Counted from the first letter of the stretch, positions 42,623-54,954 are shown. The stretch: 64,000 nt of DNA from Gordonia sp. OPL2 (GCF_003797825.1 NZ_RKME01000015.1:1-64000); one strand, 5' to 3'. Program-made: numbers and translations. The notes: generated by a model not told the origin, from the sequence alone.

Positions 42623-43792
42623 GTGAACGTCGACCGTGCCCGTGCCCGCCACGGCGCCGTCGGCGAGTACTGGGTCGCCTCGATGTGGCAGGGCGACGAG
42701 CTCGCCGATGCCGTCGTGGACACGTCGTTCGCCGGGTCGTCGGCGACCGCGGCGGTCCGCACCGCGCTCGAGCGCGGCATCGACGCCGTCGACGACGCAC
42801 CCGAGTCGCTGCGTGCGCTGTTCGCGTTTCTCGACGACGAACCCGACTGGGTCGACCACGACCGGCTCGACCGCGCCGCCGACGCCCTGATCCGGCACAC
42901 TGCGGCCTTCGGCATCGTGCTCGGCGCGGCGTCGTTGCTGCGCGGCGCCGGCAACAGCATCGCCGGCAAGCCGCTGGTCCTGACCGGCCGTTACGCGTCG
43001 ATGCCCGCGATCCGGTCGGTCGAGGTCGGCGAGTGGCTGCGCCAGGTGATCACGCCGGGCGGGATGCGCCGGGACGGCGGTGGCTTCGCCTACACCGTCC
43101 GAGTCCGGTTGATCCATGCCCACGTCCGCCGCGGCATGTATCGGCTCGGCACGTGGGACGAGACCGCCTGGGGCGTGCCCATCCCGCAGCCCTACATGGC
43201 ATTCACGATGGCCGAGTTCGGCCACATCGCGCTCGACGCCATGCACACCCTCGGCGTCCGGTTCTCCGAGGACGACCTCGACGCGATCTATCACCTGTGG
43301 CGCTACGTCGGTCATGTCATCGGCATGGACGATCGGCTGAATCCCCGTGACGCCGCCGACCACATTCGCATCGAGGAGCTGTATCGGCTCACCTCGCCGG
43401 GGCCCGACGAGCACGACCGCGAGTTCGTGTTCGCCCTCACCGACGACTACCTCGTCCCCGAACTGGCGAACGTCCTCGCCGGACCGGCGACGATGCGGCA
43501 CGCGGTGGCGAGCACGGTGATGCATGGTCTCCAACGGGTCTTCCTCGGCGACGACGACGCCGACGCGTTACACATACCGGACACCCGCCTCAAGCACGTC
43601 ATTCGCGCGGCCGGGCCGATGATGGCAGCGGCCGGCCGGGCGCGCATGGTCGTCGGCGGAGGGCGGGAGAGATTGTCGCGCAGGGGTTACCGATCTCGCG
43701 ACGTCGAGATGACCCGGATGCGGACGGCCTACGGCGTCACCCACCAACTGGTGGACAACGCACCTGCTGTCCCCCAGCGGCAGCCCTCGTGA
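42623..43792 (+). CDS. Oxygenase MpaB/Lcp-type (DUF2236) protein
   Basis: A 389-residue protein of the MpaB/rubber-oxygenase catalytic family, which contains heme-dependent latex-clearing protein. Family features are LRGAGNSIAGKPLVLTGRYASM, the GEWLRQVITPGGM segment, RVRLIHAHVRRGM (His and Arg near the heme site) and VPIPQPYMAFTMAEFGH. Rubber oxygenases are about 400 residues with a Tat signal; no signal peptide is visible here, so polyisoprene is not the safe guess. GTG 42623. It is under a divergent TetR regulator. Substrate unknown. Confidence 0.82.
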   Translation: MNVDRARARHGAVGEYWVASMWQGDELADAVVDTSFAGSSATAAVRTALERGIDAVDDAPESLRALFAFLDDEPDWVDHDRLDRAADALIRHTAAFGIVLGAASLLRGAGNSIAGKPLVLTGRYASMPAIRSVEVGEWLRQVITPGGMRRDGGGFAYTVRVRLIHAHVRRGMYRLGTWDETAWGVPIPQPYMAFTMAEFGHIALDAMHTLGVRFSEDDLDAIYHLWRYVGHVIGMDDRLNPRDAADHIRIEELYRLTSPGPDEHDREFVFALTDDYLVPELANVLAGPATMRHAVASTVMHGLQRVFLGDDDADALHIPDTRLKHVIRAAGPMMAAAGRARMVVGGGRERLSRRGYRSRDVEMTRMRTAYGVTHQLVDNAPAVPQRQPS

Positions 43793-43810
43793 CAAACAGC
43801 ACCACCCACC

Positions 43811-43950
43811 GCTGACCGTGTCCAACTTTTCGCCGACCGTGCCTGGATTCCGCCGACCGGGTCCACGAGAACACGCTTGCTGGAATCCCGGGCACGCTCG
43901 ACGAAATCCAGGGCACGGTCGGCGAATTCGAGGGCACAGTCGGCGAGGTC
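43811..43950. repeat. Inverted arrays of 21-nt repeats, family B
   Basis: Left half: about three units beginning GACCGTG/GACCGGG (43814-43870). Right half: three units of 21 nt beginning GGGCACG/GGGCACA (43890, 43911, 43932). The halves are complementary in orientation and could form a large cruciform or hairpin. It lies between convergent oxygenase and thiG genes. Same family as 26743-26841. Confidence 0.72.
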
Positions 43951-43954
43951 CGAT

Positions 43955-43992
43955 CCCTGAGGAGCGAGGCGCCAGCCGAGCGTCACGAAGGG
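43955..43992 (-). repeat. Family A repeat at the thiG 3' end
   Basis: CCCTGAGGAGCGAGG ... GTCACGAAGGG lies 5 nt after the thiG stop and adjoins the family B array. The order (A next to B) is also seen between guaD and the ATP-grasp gene. Confidence 0.65.
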
Positions 43993-43996
43993 CGAA

Positions 43997-44965
<969 letters not shown>

Positions 44966-44969
<4 letters not shown>

Positions 44970-46084
44970 CGTTGCGCTCCTCCGGTGGATGTGGCCACCT
45001 GGTCGTGGTCGGTCGCGGCGCCGTCGAGCACGGCCATCGCCGCGTCGGCGGTGTACGGCGCCAACAGGATTCCGTTGCGGCCGTGCCCGGAGGCGACGAC
45101 GACCCGTTCGTCGATGCGCCGGATGATCGGCAGCCCATCGGCCGTGCAGGGCCGCAGACCCGCACCCGCCTCGGCGAGTTCGTAGGTCCGGATACCCGGC
45201 ATCAGTTCTGTCGCGTCGGCGAGCAGGTCGGCGACACCGCCGACCTCCGGGGCCACGCTCTGTTCCTCGTACGGCTCGTATTGTGTTGCGCCGACGACGA
45301 TCCCGTCCCGGCGGGGCACGAGATACACGGAACGTCCGTGCATGCGTGCCCGGACCACCCGCTCCGGACCGGGCACCGACCACCGCGTCCGGTGCAGTCG
45401 CAGGATCTCGCCCTTCGCGGCATGCAGTTCGACCTCGGGGAGCAGCGCGCGAGTCCCGAGGCCGGCGGCGACGAGCACATCCTCGGCGTCGACGTCGGCG
45501 AGGTCGGCGACGCGCTCCTGCACGATCTGCCCACCACCGGCGACAACCGCGTCACGCAGACGGGCCAGCAGCCGCCGGTTGTCCACGGCCCCCTCGCCGA
45601 CGGCGAGGAAACCGCTGTGCATCCGGGAACTCAGCGTGGGCTCGAGTCGTCGTATCTCCGCGAGGTCGACGCGTCGCAGGTCGTCGTCGGCCCGGGGCTG
45701 TCGGGCCCACACGAACTCGGCGAGTGTGGCGAGGTGTTCGGCGTCGGCCGACGACGCGGCCACGAACAGCGAGTCGACGGCCGCCAGGACAGCGGGATCA
45801 CCGAGTCGGGCGACGAGGTCCGGCCAGCGGCGCACCGAAGCGACCGAGAGGCGTAGGAGTTCGTCCTCACCGGGGTGTCCCTCGCCGAGGGAGCCCAGCA
45901 TCCCGGCGGCCACCCAGGCGGCACGACCATCGGCCCCGGCGTCGTACACGTGGACGCGACGACCCGCATCGAGGGCGGCGAGCGCGCATGTCAGGCCGAT
46001 GACGCCGCCGCCGACGACGGCCAGCGATCGCGGCGCACCACCGGTGCGGTTCGGCGAATCGGTGCGATTCGGAGAGTGGGTCAT
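44966..46084 (-). CDS. thiO: Glycine oxidase ThiO
   Basis: A 372-residue FAD-dependent oxidase that turns glycine into dehydroglycine for thiazole synthesis. The FAD Rossmann motif is LAVVGGGVIGLTCALAALDAG (starting near residue 20), with GMLGSLGEGHPGEDELLRL and the C-terminal GAGLRPCTADGLPIIRR, GHGRNGILLAPYTA. ATG 46084 is chosen for GGAGG 7 nt upstream (46096-46092). First gene after the TPP riboswitch. Confidence 0.94.
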
Positions 46085-46088
46085 CCGA

Positions 46089-46192
46089 TGACCTCCTTCC
46101 TTCGCCGGCATTACCCGGATCAGGTCAAACGGTCAGCGGGGGTTCGTCCCGCACTCTCAGCCCGGCGTACCCCCGGACTCCCGTGTCGTTGC
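46089..46192 (-). promoter_or_regulatory. TPP riboswitch (THI element)
   Basis: On the minus strand the leader has the conserved THI-box elements: CTGAGA (46160-46155), the ACCTGATCCGGGTAATGCC block (46125-46107), then GGCGAAGGAAG running into the ribosome binding site. A predicted start near 46192 follows TAGGCT (46204-46199). The Shine-Dalgarno GGAGG directly abuts the aptamer's 3' strand, so repression of thiO-thiS-thiG by thiamine pyrophosphate is probably at translation initiation. thiE on the other strand is not covered. Confidence 0.93.
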
Positions 46193-46198
46193 ACCGCT

Positions 46199-46208
46199 AG
46201 CCTACCGT
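46199..46208. promoter_or_regulatory. Overlapping -10 elements of divergent thiE and thiOSG
   Basis: Plus strand TACCGT (46203-46208) lies 7 nt before the thiE GTG. Minus strand TAGGCT (46204-46199) would start the riboswitch leader near 46192. The two -10 hexamers share the TA at 46203-46204, so RNA polymerase cannot occupy both at once. Confidence 0.6.
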
Positions 46209-46215
46209 TGCCCGC

Positions 46216-46911
46216 GTGACCACCTCGCGACGCCTGCGCACCGACCGCCTCGAGAACTCGCGGTTGTACCTGTGCACCGATGCCCGTCGCGAGCGCGGCG
46301 ACCTGATCGATTTCGTCGCGGCGGCCGTCGACGGTGGCGTCGACCTCGTCCAACTCCGCGACAAGGGGTCGGTCGGCGAGTCACGCTTCGGAACACTCGA
46401 GGCACGTGAGGAACTGGAGATCCTGGCGCGACTGCGGGCGGTGACGCAGGATCGCGGTGCCCTGCTCGCCGTCAACGACCGCGCTGACATCGCGGCCCTC
46501 GCCGACGCCGACGTACTGCACGTCGGGCAGGGGGATCTGTCCGCTGCGCAGGCGCGACGGATCGTCGGGCCCGAGATCCTGATCGGACAGTCCACCCACG
46601 ACGTCGAGCAGATGGCCGCCGCCGTCGCCGACGACGAACTCGACTACTTCTGCGTCGGACCGTGCTGGCCGACGCCGACCAAACCGGGCCGGAGCGCACC
46701 CGGGCTCGACCTGGTACGAGCGGCTGCCGCGGCGGGCGCGACCACACCCTGGTTCGCGATCGGCGGGATCGACGCCGACCGGATGCCCGAGGTCGCCGCG
46801 GCCGGTGCACGGCGGGCCGTCGTCGTCCGCGCGATCACCGCCGCCGACGACCCCACCGCCGCCGCGATCCGGTTGCGGGCTCTACTAAGCGGACATCAGG
46901 TCAGTCGCTGA
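46216..46911 (+). CDS. thiE: Thiamine-phosphate synthase
   Basis: A 231-residue TIM-barrel enzyme that couples thiazole phosphate and HMP pyrophosphate to thiamine phosphate. Blocks are [71 protein letters not shown] and [12 protein letters not shown]. The diphosphate-binding residues in the NDR and TPTK motifs are intact. GTG 46216 follows TACCGT by 7 nt, so it is leaderless and escapes riboswitch control. Confidence 0.95.
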   Translation: MTTSRRLRTDRLENSRLYLCTDARRERGDLIDFVAAAVDGGVDLVQLRDKGSVGESRFGTLEAREELEILARLRAVTQDRGALLAVNDRADIAALADADVLHVGQGDLSAAQARRIVGPEILIGQSTHDVEQMAAAVADDELDYFCVGPCWPTPTKPGRSAPGLDLVRAAAAAGATTPWFAIGGIDADRMPEVAAAGARRAVVVRAITAADDPTAAAIRLRALLSGHQVSR

Positions 46912-46960
46912 CGCTTGTCTCGACGCGCGTTCGGCGCAGTCGTGCGCGCGAGGAACACGG

Positions 46961-46990
46961 TTGCCGCAGCCGCGGGCGGGGGACTACCGT
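46961..46990 (+). promoter_or_regulatory. Promoter of the leader/attenuator transcript
   Basis: TTGCCG (46961-46966) and TACCGT (46985-46990) are 18 bp apart. Transcription would start near 46997, only a few bases before the leader-peptide ATG at 47001. Confidence 0.65.
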
Positions 46991-47000
46991 GGTCGGCATC

Positions 47001-47048
47001 ATGTCGCACATGAAGAGCATTCTCGTAACCCGCCGCAGCGGGGTCTGA
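47001..47048 (+). CDS. 15-residue leader peptide with Ile-Leu-Val
   Basis: ATG 47001 to TGA 47048 encodes MSHMKSILVTRRSGV. The consecutive Ile-Leu-Val (ATT CTC GTA) are the three branched-chain amino acids. The last codons (Arg-Arg-Ser-Gly-Val) form the 5' arm of a terminator hairpin, so ribosome position on the peptide would decide whether the hairpin forms. A leader promoter, a near-leaderless start and a downstream LeuA-domain gene agree with transcription attenuation. No protein support is possible for so short an ORF. Confidence 0.6.
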   Translation: MSHMKSILVTRRSGV

Positions 47049-47070
47049 TTCGACCGACCCCCCGCTGCGG
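47033..47070 (+). terminator. Attenuator-type terminator hairpin
   Basis: CCGCAGCGGGGTC (47033-47045) pairs with GACCCCCCGCTGCGG (47056-47070), a 13-bp stem with two bulged bases and a 10-nt loop. The 5' arm overlaps the leader peptide's last codons and stop. No U-tract follows, as is common in actinobacteria. Between 47071 and 47254 I see no other gene. Confidence 0.65.
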
Positions 47071-47254
47071 GGTCGTTGCGCTCTCTTCTCGTCGGTCACC
47101 ATCTGTTCGACCGAAACGACGACACGAGATGCACAGCCTTCACTTTTCTCACAGATCCTCGTCCTGTGCCCCGGCGCGGGACGGCCGAGAAGATCCGTTC
47201 TCGAGCCGCTACGGCTGCAGACTGCCCCGAGGCATGCGTGAGGAGGCGATCGGG

Positions 47255-47626
47255 ATGACCTGGCAGAACTTCGCTGACGAGTACGCACCGACCGGCGCCA
47301 TCCGGCTCGGTTCCTGGAGCATGGAGACCGCGCGCGAGGACATGGTCACGTGCCGCGCGACGATCGCCTTCTCCGACACCATCATGTCGGTGCAGGCGAC
47401 CGCGTCCGGCCCGATCGGCGCGATGACGTCGATCCTGTACGACATCGGCGCACCCGTGCAGATCGTCCGTCTGCATCAGCGGGAGGTCGACGGCACGATC
47501 ACCATCTTCCTGCTCTGCGAGAACGACGGTCGGCAGTGCTGGGCCTATGGCGACGGCGCCACCGGCGACGAGGCCGGCCTCAATGCGCTGATCGCGGGCG
47601 CGAATCGGTTGCTCGTCGTCGGCTGA
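47255..47626 (+). CDS. Free-standing LeuA allosteric (dimerisation)-domain protein
   Basis: A 123-residue protein resembling only the C-terminal regulatory domain of 2-isopropylmalate synthase. The match is ASGPIGAMTSILYDIGAPVQIV, then VDGTITIFLLCENDGRQCWAYGDG and DEAGLNALIAGANRLL, the order of the LeuA leucine-binding domain. No catalytic TIM barrel is present or nearby. It could bind leucine or modulate a LeuA encoded elsewhere. ATG 47255 has GAGGAGG 8 nt upstream. The upstream attenuator-like leader strengthens the branched-chain link. Confidence 0.8.
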   Translation: MTWQNFADEYAPTGAIRLGSWSMETAREDMVTCRATIAFSDTIMSVQATASGPIGAMTSILYDIGAPVQIVRLHQREVDGTITIFLLCENDGRQCWAYGDGATGDEAGLNALIAGANRLLVVG

Positions 47627-47633
47627 ACGCAAT

Positions 47634-47671
47634 CGTCGGTCCCGCCCCTGGCCCGACCTGCGCGACCGACG
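47634..47671. terminator. Hairpin between convergent genes
   Basis: CGTCGGTC (47634-47641) and GACCGACG (47664-47671) are perfectly complementary with a 22-nt loop, in the 45-nt gap between the LeuA-domain gene and mutT3. Confidence 0.6.
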
Positions 47672-48154
47672 TCAGCGCTGGAGATCGAGCGCCATGATGC
47701 GCTCACGCAGGTCGGGCCAGGCCTGACCGAACGCCGGATGCAACGGAAGTGCTGCGACCTCGTCCTCCGGCACCCACCGCAATTCGGCGGACTCGCCGTT
47801 GGCGATGGTGTGGACCGGCATGTCGACCTCCGCGATCACCGTCGTGTAGGTCCAGCCGCTCGGCGCCTGATGGGTCACGACGGCGGCGACGATGCGCAGA
47901 TCCGTCCCGCCGATCCCGGCTTCCTCGTCGGCCTCCCGGATCGCGGTGTCGATGGCACTCTCGTGCGAATCGCGGGCACCCCCGGGCAATCCCCACGTGC
48001 CGCCCTGATGCGACCAGACCGCACGGTGTTGCAGCAGGATCGCGTTCGCGCCGTCGGGCAGTGGGGCCCGAAGCAGGAGCCCGGCCGCGCCGTTGCGTCC
48101 CCAGTAGCGAGAGCCATCCGGGTCGATCACCCAGCCGTCACCGTCTCCGCGCAC
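47672..48154 (-). CDS. mutT3: Nudix hydrolase (MutT3-type)
   Basis: A 160-residue Nudix hydrolase. The Nudix box is GGARDSHESAIDTAIREADEEAGI (GX5EX7REUXEEXGU with all Glu present), preceded by VWSHQGGTWGLP. It hydrolyses a nucleoside diphosphate-X compound; position beside glnX and thiE matches M. tuberculosis Rv0413, annotated MutT3. GTG 48154 has GGAGG 5 nt upstream; the longer frame to 48412 is random-looking. Confidence 0.88.
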   Translation of the reverse strand: MRGDGDGWVIDPDGSRYWGRNGAAGLLLRAPLPDGANAILLQHRAVWSHQGGTWGLPGGARDSHESAIDTAIREADEEAGIGGTDLRIVAAVVTHQAPSGWTYTTVIAEVDMPVHTIANGESAELRWVPEDEVAALPLHPAFGQAWPDLRERIMALDLQR

Positions 48155-48435
48155 GCATGCCTCCTGATCGTCGCCCCGCCCCGAGTGGCCCCAGATGTCG
48201 TCCACGGTATGTGAGTGACGCGACGCTGGCCAGGGACGAGCGCAACGGACCTGCGGACACGAGGTCCACAAGGCGAGCCGGACCGGGTGGTGGGGACTAG
48301 GGTTGAGAGCAGGACTGAAACGCGACAGCCGCCCCGGGCGACAGACAAGGTGGAGACAGTGGAACCGACGCCGGGTGCAACCGGCACGATCGGAAAGTGA
48401 CGCCGGAATCATGGAGAGTTCGGAAGGGCCCTGAC

Positions 48436-49887
48436 GTGACCGGCGACGTCTCGCCCATGCGGACCGCGCTCACTCGCGCGGGCCGGACGATCCGGCCCAG
48501 TCCCACGGCTCCCCCCATCCGACAGGTCCTCGCCGATCGGCGCGACCTCGTCACCACGGCCCGTCAGCGTGCGCAATCGCCGCTGACCACGGTCCGCCGG
48601 TACGCAGTCACCAGCCCCGGCAAACTGATCCTGATCCTGGTGCTGCTCGCCGTGATGTGTGTGAGCGCAGGCTTCTACGCGTCCACCACGCTGGAGAAGC
48701 GCACCGAGACGCTGCGCGAGATGATCGAGCGGACCGAACCGCTGGCCGAGGCGTCCCAGGTCCTCTACAGCTCCCTGTCGATCGCCGACGCGGCGGCCAA
48801 CTCCGCGTTCATCTCCGGTGGTCTGGAGTCCCCCGAACTACGCACCCGCTACTCCGACGCGCTCGCGACGGCATCGTCGTCGCTGATCATCGCCGCCGGC
48901 ACCTCACAGGAGCCCGGCGAGGACACGACCAGCGCCGAGAACCGCGAGATCAACGCGGACCTGCAGACCCTCGCCGTCAGCATCCCCGTGTACAGCGGTC
49001 TCGTGGAGGTCGCCCGGACCAACAACCGGCTGGGCAATCCGGTCGGGTCGTCGTACCTCGGTGAGGCGTCGAGCCTCATGCAAGAGAAGATCCTGCCCGC
49101 GGCGCAACGTCTCTACGAGCAACGGTCACTGGCGATCGCCGATCCGCAGAGCGCGCTGACCGTTCCCCCGTGGGGCGTCTACGTCGCCCTCATCGTCCTG
49201 ATCGTGGCTCTCGTCGCCACGAGTCGCTATCTGGCCCGGCGGACCCGTCGGCGGTTCAACCTCGGTGTGCTCGCCGCGTTGATCGCGGTCGTCGTCGGGA
49301 CCGTGTGGCTCCTCGCGTCCGGCCTGATGTCGGTGGCGGCCACGAACAACGCCCGGATCGACGGCGCCGATCCCCTGCGCGAACTCACCTCGGCGCGCAT
49401 CCTGACCCAGCAGGCACGGTCAGCGGAGACGTTGTCGCTGGTGCGTCGGGGCGACCAGGCAGACCTCGACCGCACGTTCGCCCAGTCCACCGCGGAGATC
49501 GGCCGCACCCTCGATCGGATCAAGAGCGACCGCGGCGACGACGACGGCGGCCCGGTCACCGACGCCCAGCTCTACAACGCGAACTTCGTGCTGAACCAGT
49601 GGAAGGAACGCGACGCGCAGGTGCGCGCGCAGATGAGTGCCGGCAACTTCGCGCAGGCACGCCTGATGACCGTGGGCGACGGCCCGAACTCGACCGCGAA
49701 GGCCTACGCCGACCTCGACCGCGCCCTCGTCGACAACATCACCGTCACCCGCAAGTCGTTCCGCGACGACATCAACACCGCGCAACGCGTTCTGGGCTAC
49801 ACCGGTACCGGCATCCTGATGCTCACGCTGTTCGCCGCGGCGGCCGTGGTGGTCGGCCTGATCCCGCGTATCCGGGAGTATCGATGA
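48436..49887 (+). CDS. glnX: GlnX-like membrane sensor protein
   Basis: A 483-residue membrane protein with TM helices near residues 63-83, 246-266, 275-299 and 453-478 and two large extracytoplasmic helical segments. In mycobacteria GlnX couples the binding protein GlnH to kinase PknG. The order glnX-glnH-pknG is the same as Rv0412c-Rv0411c-Rv0410c. GTG 48436 has GGAAGGG 7 nt upstream; in-frame GTG 48397 overlaps a 13-codon upstream ORF as GTGA and is an alternative. Overlaps glnH by 4 bp (ATGA). Confidence 0.88.
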   Translation: MTGDVSPMRTALTRAGRTIRPSPTAPPIRQVLADRRDLVTTARQRAQSPLTTVRRYAVTSPGKLILILVLLAVMCVSAGFYASTTLEKRTETLREMIERTEPLAEASQVLYSSLSIADAAANSAFISGGLESPELRTRYSDALATASSSLIIAAGTSQEPGEDTTSAENREINADLQTLAVSIPVYSGLVEVARTNNRLGNPVGSSYLGEASSLMQEKILPAAQRLYEQRSLAIADPQSALTVPPWGVYVALIVLIVALVATSRYLARRTRRRFNLGVLAALIAVVVGTVWLLASGLMSVAATNNARIDGADPLRELTSARILTQQARSAETLSLVRRGDQADLDRTFAQSTAEIGRTLDRIKSDRGDDDGGPVTDAQLYNANFVLNQWKERDAQVRAQMSAGNFAQARLMTVGDGPNSTAKAYADLDRALVDNITVTRKSFRDDINTAQRVLGYTGTGILMLTLFAAAAVVVGLIPRIREYR

Positions 49888-50894
49888 GGCCGCGCCGTTG
49901 TAGCGCGTCCGGCGGTCGTCGTCGGGCGGTCGCTTCGGTGATGATCTGCCTGGCGATCTGTCTCGTGGCGACCGGGTGCGTGCGGTTCGCCGCGCCGTCG
50001 TCGCCGCCGCCGATCGCGTTCGGGGTGCAGCCCTCGCCCGCGGGGGCGGAGACCGACGTGGCCCGGGAGCCGGCCCCGAACTCGGAGAACTGCGATGCCA
50101 CGGTCAGTCTGCGGCCCGGACCGATGCCGGTGCCGGCGCAGATGCCGATCCGCAGCACCATGGCCGACATCCTCGGCCGTGGGCGGCTCATTGTCGGACT
50201 CGACATCGGCAGCAACCTGTTCAGCTTCCGCGATCCCATCACCGGCGACATCCAGGGTTTCGACGTCGACATCGCCCGTGCGATCTCGAAGGCCATCTTC
50301 GACGAGCCGGGCACCATCGAATACCGGGTGCTCAGTTCGGCCGAACGCACACAGGCGCTCGTCGACCATTCCGTGGACGTCGTGGTGAAGACGATGAGCA
50401 TCACCTGCGACCGTACCCGCGAGGTCTCCTTCTCGAGTCCGTATTATGCTGCCTCACAACGCATCCTGGCCACGCAGATGTCCGGCATCACGGGACCCGA
50501 CCAGTTGGCGGGCAAGCGCGTGTGCGCGGCGCGCGGCGCGACGTCGATCGGCCGCATCCAATCCATCGAGCCACGTGTCAGAATGGTCACCACCACCACG
50601 TGGGCCGACTGCCTGGTCATGATGCAGCAGGCGCAGGTGGATGCGGCGACCACGGATGACGCCATCCTCGCCGGCCTCGCGGAGCAGGATCCGTGGGTGC
50701 GTCTGGTGGGCCCGAGTCTCGGCGAGGAGTACTACGGGGTGGGTATCCCCAAGGGGCAGGACGACATGGTCCGGTTCGTGAACGGGGTACTCGATCAGTT
50801 ACGGACGAGCGGTCAGTGGTATCAGATGTACAACCGCTGGCTGTCCATCCTCGGTCCCAGTTCGGGGCCGCCGATACCCGTCTACCGCGATTGA
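49884..50894 (+). CDS. glnH: Amino-acid-binding lipoprotein GlnH
   Basis: A 336-residue lipoprotein. The signal peptide ends at lipobox VATGC with Cys32; a Pro/Ser-rich linker follows. The periplasmic-binding domain (about 95-330) has GRLIVGLDIGSNLFSFRDPITGDIQGFDVDIARAI, typical of polar amino-acid-binding proteins. In mycobacteria the orthologue binds aspartate/glutamate and signals through GlnX to PknG. No transporter permease or ATPase is linked, so it acts as a sensor rather than an importer. Confidence 0.93.
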   Translation: MRPRRCSASGGRRRAVASVMICLAICLVATGCVRFAAPSSPPPIAFGVQPSPAGAETDVAREPAPNSENCDATVSLRPGPMPVPAQMPIRSTMADILGRGRLIVGLDIGSNLFSFRDPITGDIQGFDVDIARAISKAIFDEPGTIEYRVLSSAERTQALVDHSVDVVVKTMSITCDRTREVSFSSPYYAASQRILATQMSGITGPDQLAGKRVCAARGATSIGRIQSIEPRVRMVTTTTWADCLVMMQQAQVDAATTDDAILAGLAEQDPWVRLVGPSLGEEYYGVGIPKGQDDMVRFVNGVLDQLRTSGQWYQMYNRWLSILGPSSGPPIPVYRD

Positions 50895-50899
50895 GATGA

Positions 50900-53536
<2,637 letters not shown>

Positions 53537-53542
53537 GGTCGC

Positions 53543-53725
53543 CCCTTCGTGACGCTCGCTCGCTCGGCCCACCCACACCGACCCCTGAGGTGCGAGGAGC
53601 GTTGGCGACGAAGCCACGAAGGGTCCCTTCGTGACGCTCGCAAGCTCGCTCCTCAGGGAACGGACGACACTCGCACGCTCGCTCCTCAGGGATCGGACGA
53701 CGCTCGCAAGCTCGCTCCTCAGGGA
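53543..53725. repeat. Family A repeat array between pknG and ackA
   Basis: One forward and one inverted copy (53543-53625) are followed by a further copy and three tandem units with 33-nt period. The units start at 53636, 53669 and 53702 and share GCTCGCAAGCTCGCTCCTC with single changes. It fills the gap between convergent pknG and ackA stops and probably supplies termination in both directions. Confidence 0.75.
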
Positions 53726-53733
53726 GCAGCCGC

Positions 53734-54954
53734 TCAGAGGGCCGCGACGACGGCGGCCGACTGCCGGGCGATCGCCAACTCCTCGTTGGTCGGTACCACG
53801 AGGACGTCGATATCGGAGTCGTCGGCGGAGATGCGCCGGGCATGTTTGGCGCGCACGGCATTTCGCTCCGCGTCGATGACGATGCCGTAGTTCTCGAGCC
53901 CGGCCAGCGCGTCGGCGCGCACGCCGGCTGCGTTCTCCCCGACCCCGGCGGTGAAGGTGATCGCATCCACCCGGCCGAGTTCGATCATGTAGGCACCGAT
54001 GTAGCGCCGCAGACGGTGGATGTAGATGTCGTAGGCCCGTCGCGCGCCGGCGTCACCAGCGGCCATCTTCTCCGTGATCGACCGGAAGTCGTTCTCCCCG
54101 CACAGCCCCTTCAATCCCGATTGCTTGTTGAGCAGGGTGTCGATCTGGTCGACGCCGAGTATGGCGACGCGGTTGAGGTGCAACACGATCCCGGGGTCGA
54201 TGTCTCCGCTGCGGGTTCCCATCACCAGTCCCTCGAGAGGCGTCATGCCCATCGAGGTGTCGATCGGTGTGCCGTCGGCGATCGCGGACGCCGAGGCACC
54301 GTTGCCGAGATGCAGCACGATCTGGTGGAGGTCGTCGACGGGGCGATCGAGGAACTCGGCCACCTGCTGCGACACATACTCGTGGCTGGTGCCGTGGAAT
54401 CCGTAGCGCCGGATCGCATGGAGGTCCGCGACCCCACGATCGATGGCGTAGGTGGCGGCCGCGTCGGGAAGCGAGTGGAAGAACGCGGTGTCGAACACCG
54501 CGACCGACGGCACGTCGGGCAGCAGCGATCGCGCGGCGTCGATCCCGATCAGGTTGGCCGGATTGTGCAGGGGCGCAAGGGTGGAGATCCGGGAGATCTC
54601 GGAGATCACCTCGGCGTCGATCAACGTCGGCCGGTAGAACGTGCGTCCGCCGTGCACCACGCGGTGCCCGACCGCGAGCAGACCGGCCGTCGTGAGGTCG
54701 GTCCCGTGATCGGCGAAGAACCGCATGGCGCGTTCGATGGCCGCGTGGTGATCGGGCAGTGCGAGGACCTCGGTCGACTCCTCACCGTCCTGCTCGTGGG
54801 TGATCGACGACTCGCCCTCCCCGATCCGCTCGGCGACGCCGTCGGCCAGCACCTCCTCGGTGTCCGGTTGCAGCAGCTGATATTTCAGCGATGATGATCC
54901 GGCGTTGAGGACGAGGACCGCACCCCTCGCCGACGTCGCGGTCGTGCCGGTCAT
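53734..54954 (-). CDS. ackA: Acetate kinase
   Basis: A 406-residue acetate kinase, interconverting acetate + ATP and acetyl phosphate. Blocks are [16 protein letters not shown] (residues 13-28), [48 protein letters not shown] and [13 protein letters not shown]. All active-site Asn, Arg, His and Asp segments look intact. It overlaps pta by 4 bp, so the two form an operon. Confidence 0.96.
   Translation of the reverse strand: MTGTTATSARGAVLVLNAGSSSLKYQLLQPDTEEVLADGVAERIGEGESSITHEQDGEESTEVLALPDHHAAIERAMRFFADHGTDLTTAGLLAVGHRVVHGGRTFYRPTLIDAEVISEISRISTLAPLHNPANLIGIDAARSLLPDVPSVAVFDTAFFHSLPDAAATYAIDRGVADLHAIRRYGFHGTSHEYVSQQVAEFLDRPVDDLHQIVLHLGNGASASAIADGTPIDTSMGMTPLEGLVMGTRSGDIDPGIVLHLNRVAILGVDQIDTLLNKQSGLKGLCGENDFRSITEKMAAGDAGARRAYDIYIHRLRRYIGAYMIELGRVDAITFTAGVGENAAGVRADALAGLENYGIVIDAERNAVRAKHARRISADDSDIDVLVVPTNEELAIARQSAAVVAAL

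Noticed and set aside
42623..43792. Calling the oxygenase a latex-clearing protein (Lcp)
   Set aside because: Only family-level similarity is visible; the Tat signal and clear Lcp-specific residues were not identified.
43811..43950. Insertion-sequence remnant
   Set aside because: No transposase fragment or target-site duplication is visible; the sequence is internally repetitive with a 21-nt period instead.
48360..48399. 13-codon upstream ORF before glnX
   Set aside because: It has a GGTGGAG site and overlaps GTG 48397, but GTG 48436 has the better ribosome binding site; kept only as an alternative for translational coupling.
53636..53725. CRISPR-like tandem repeats
   Set aside because: Units are adjacent without unique spacers, only three copies, imperfect, and there are no cas genes.
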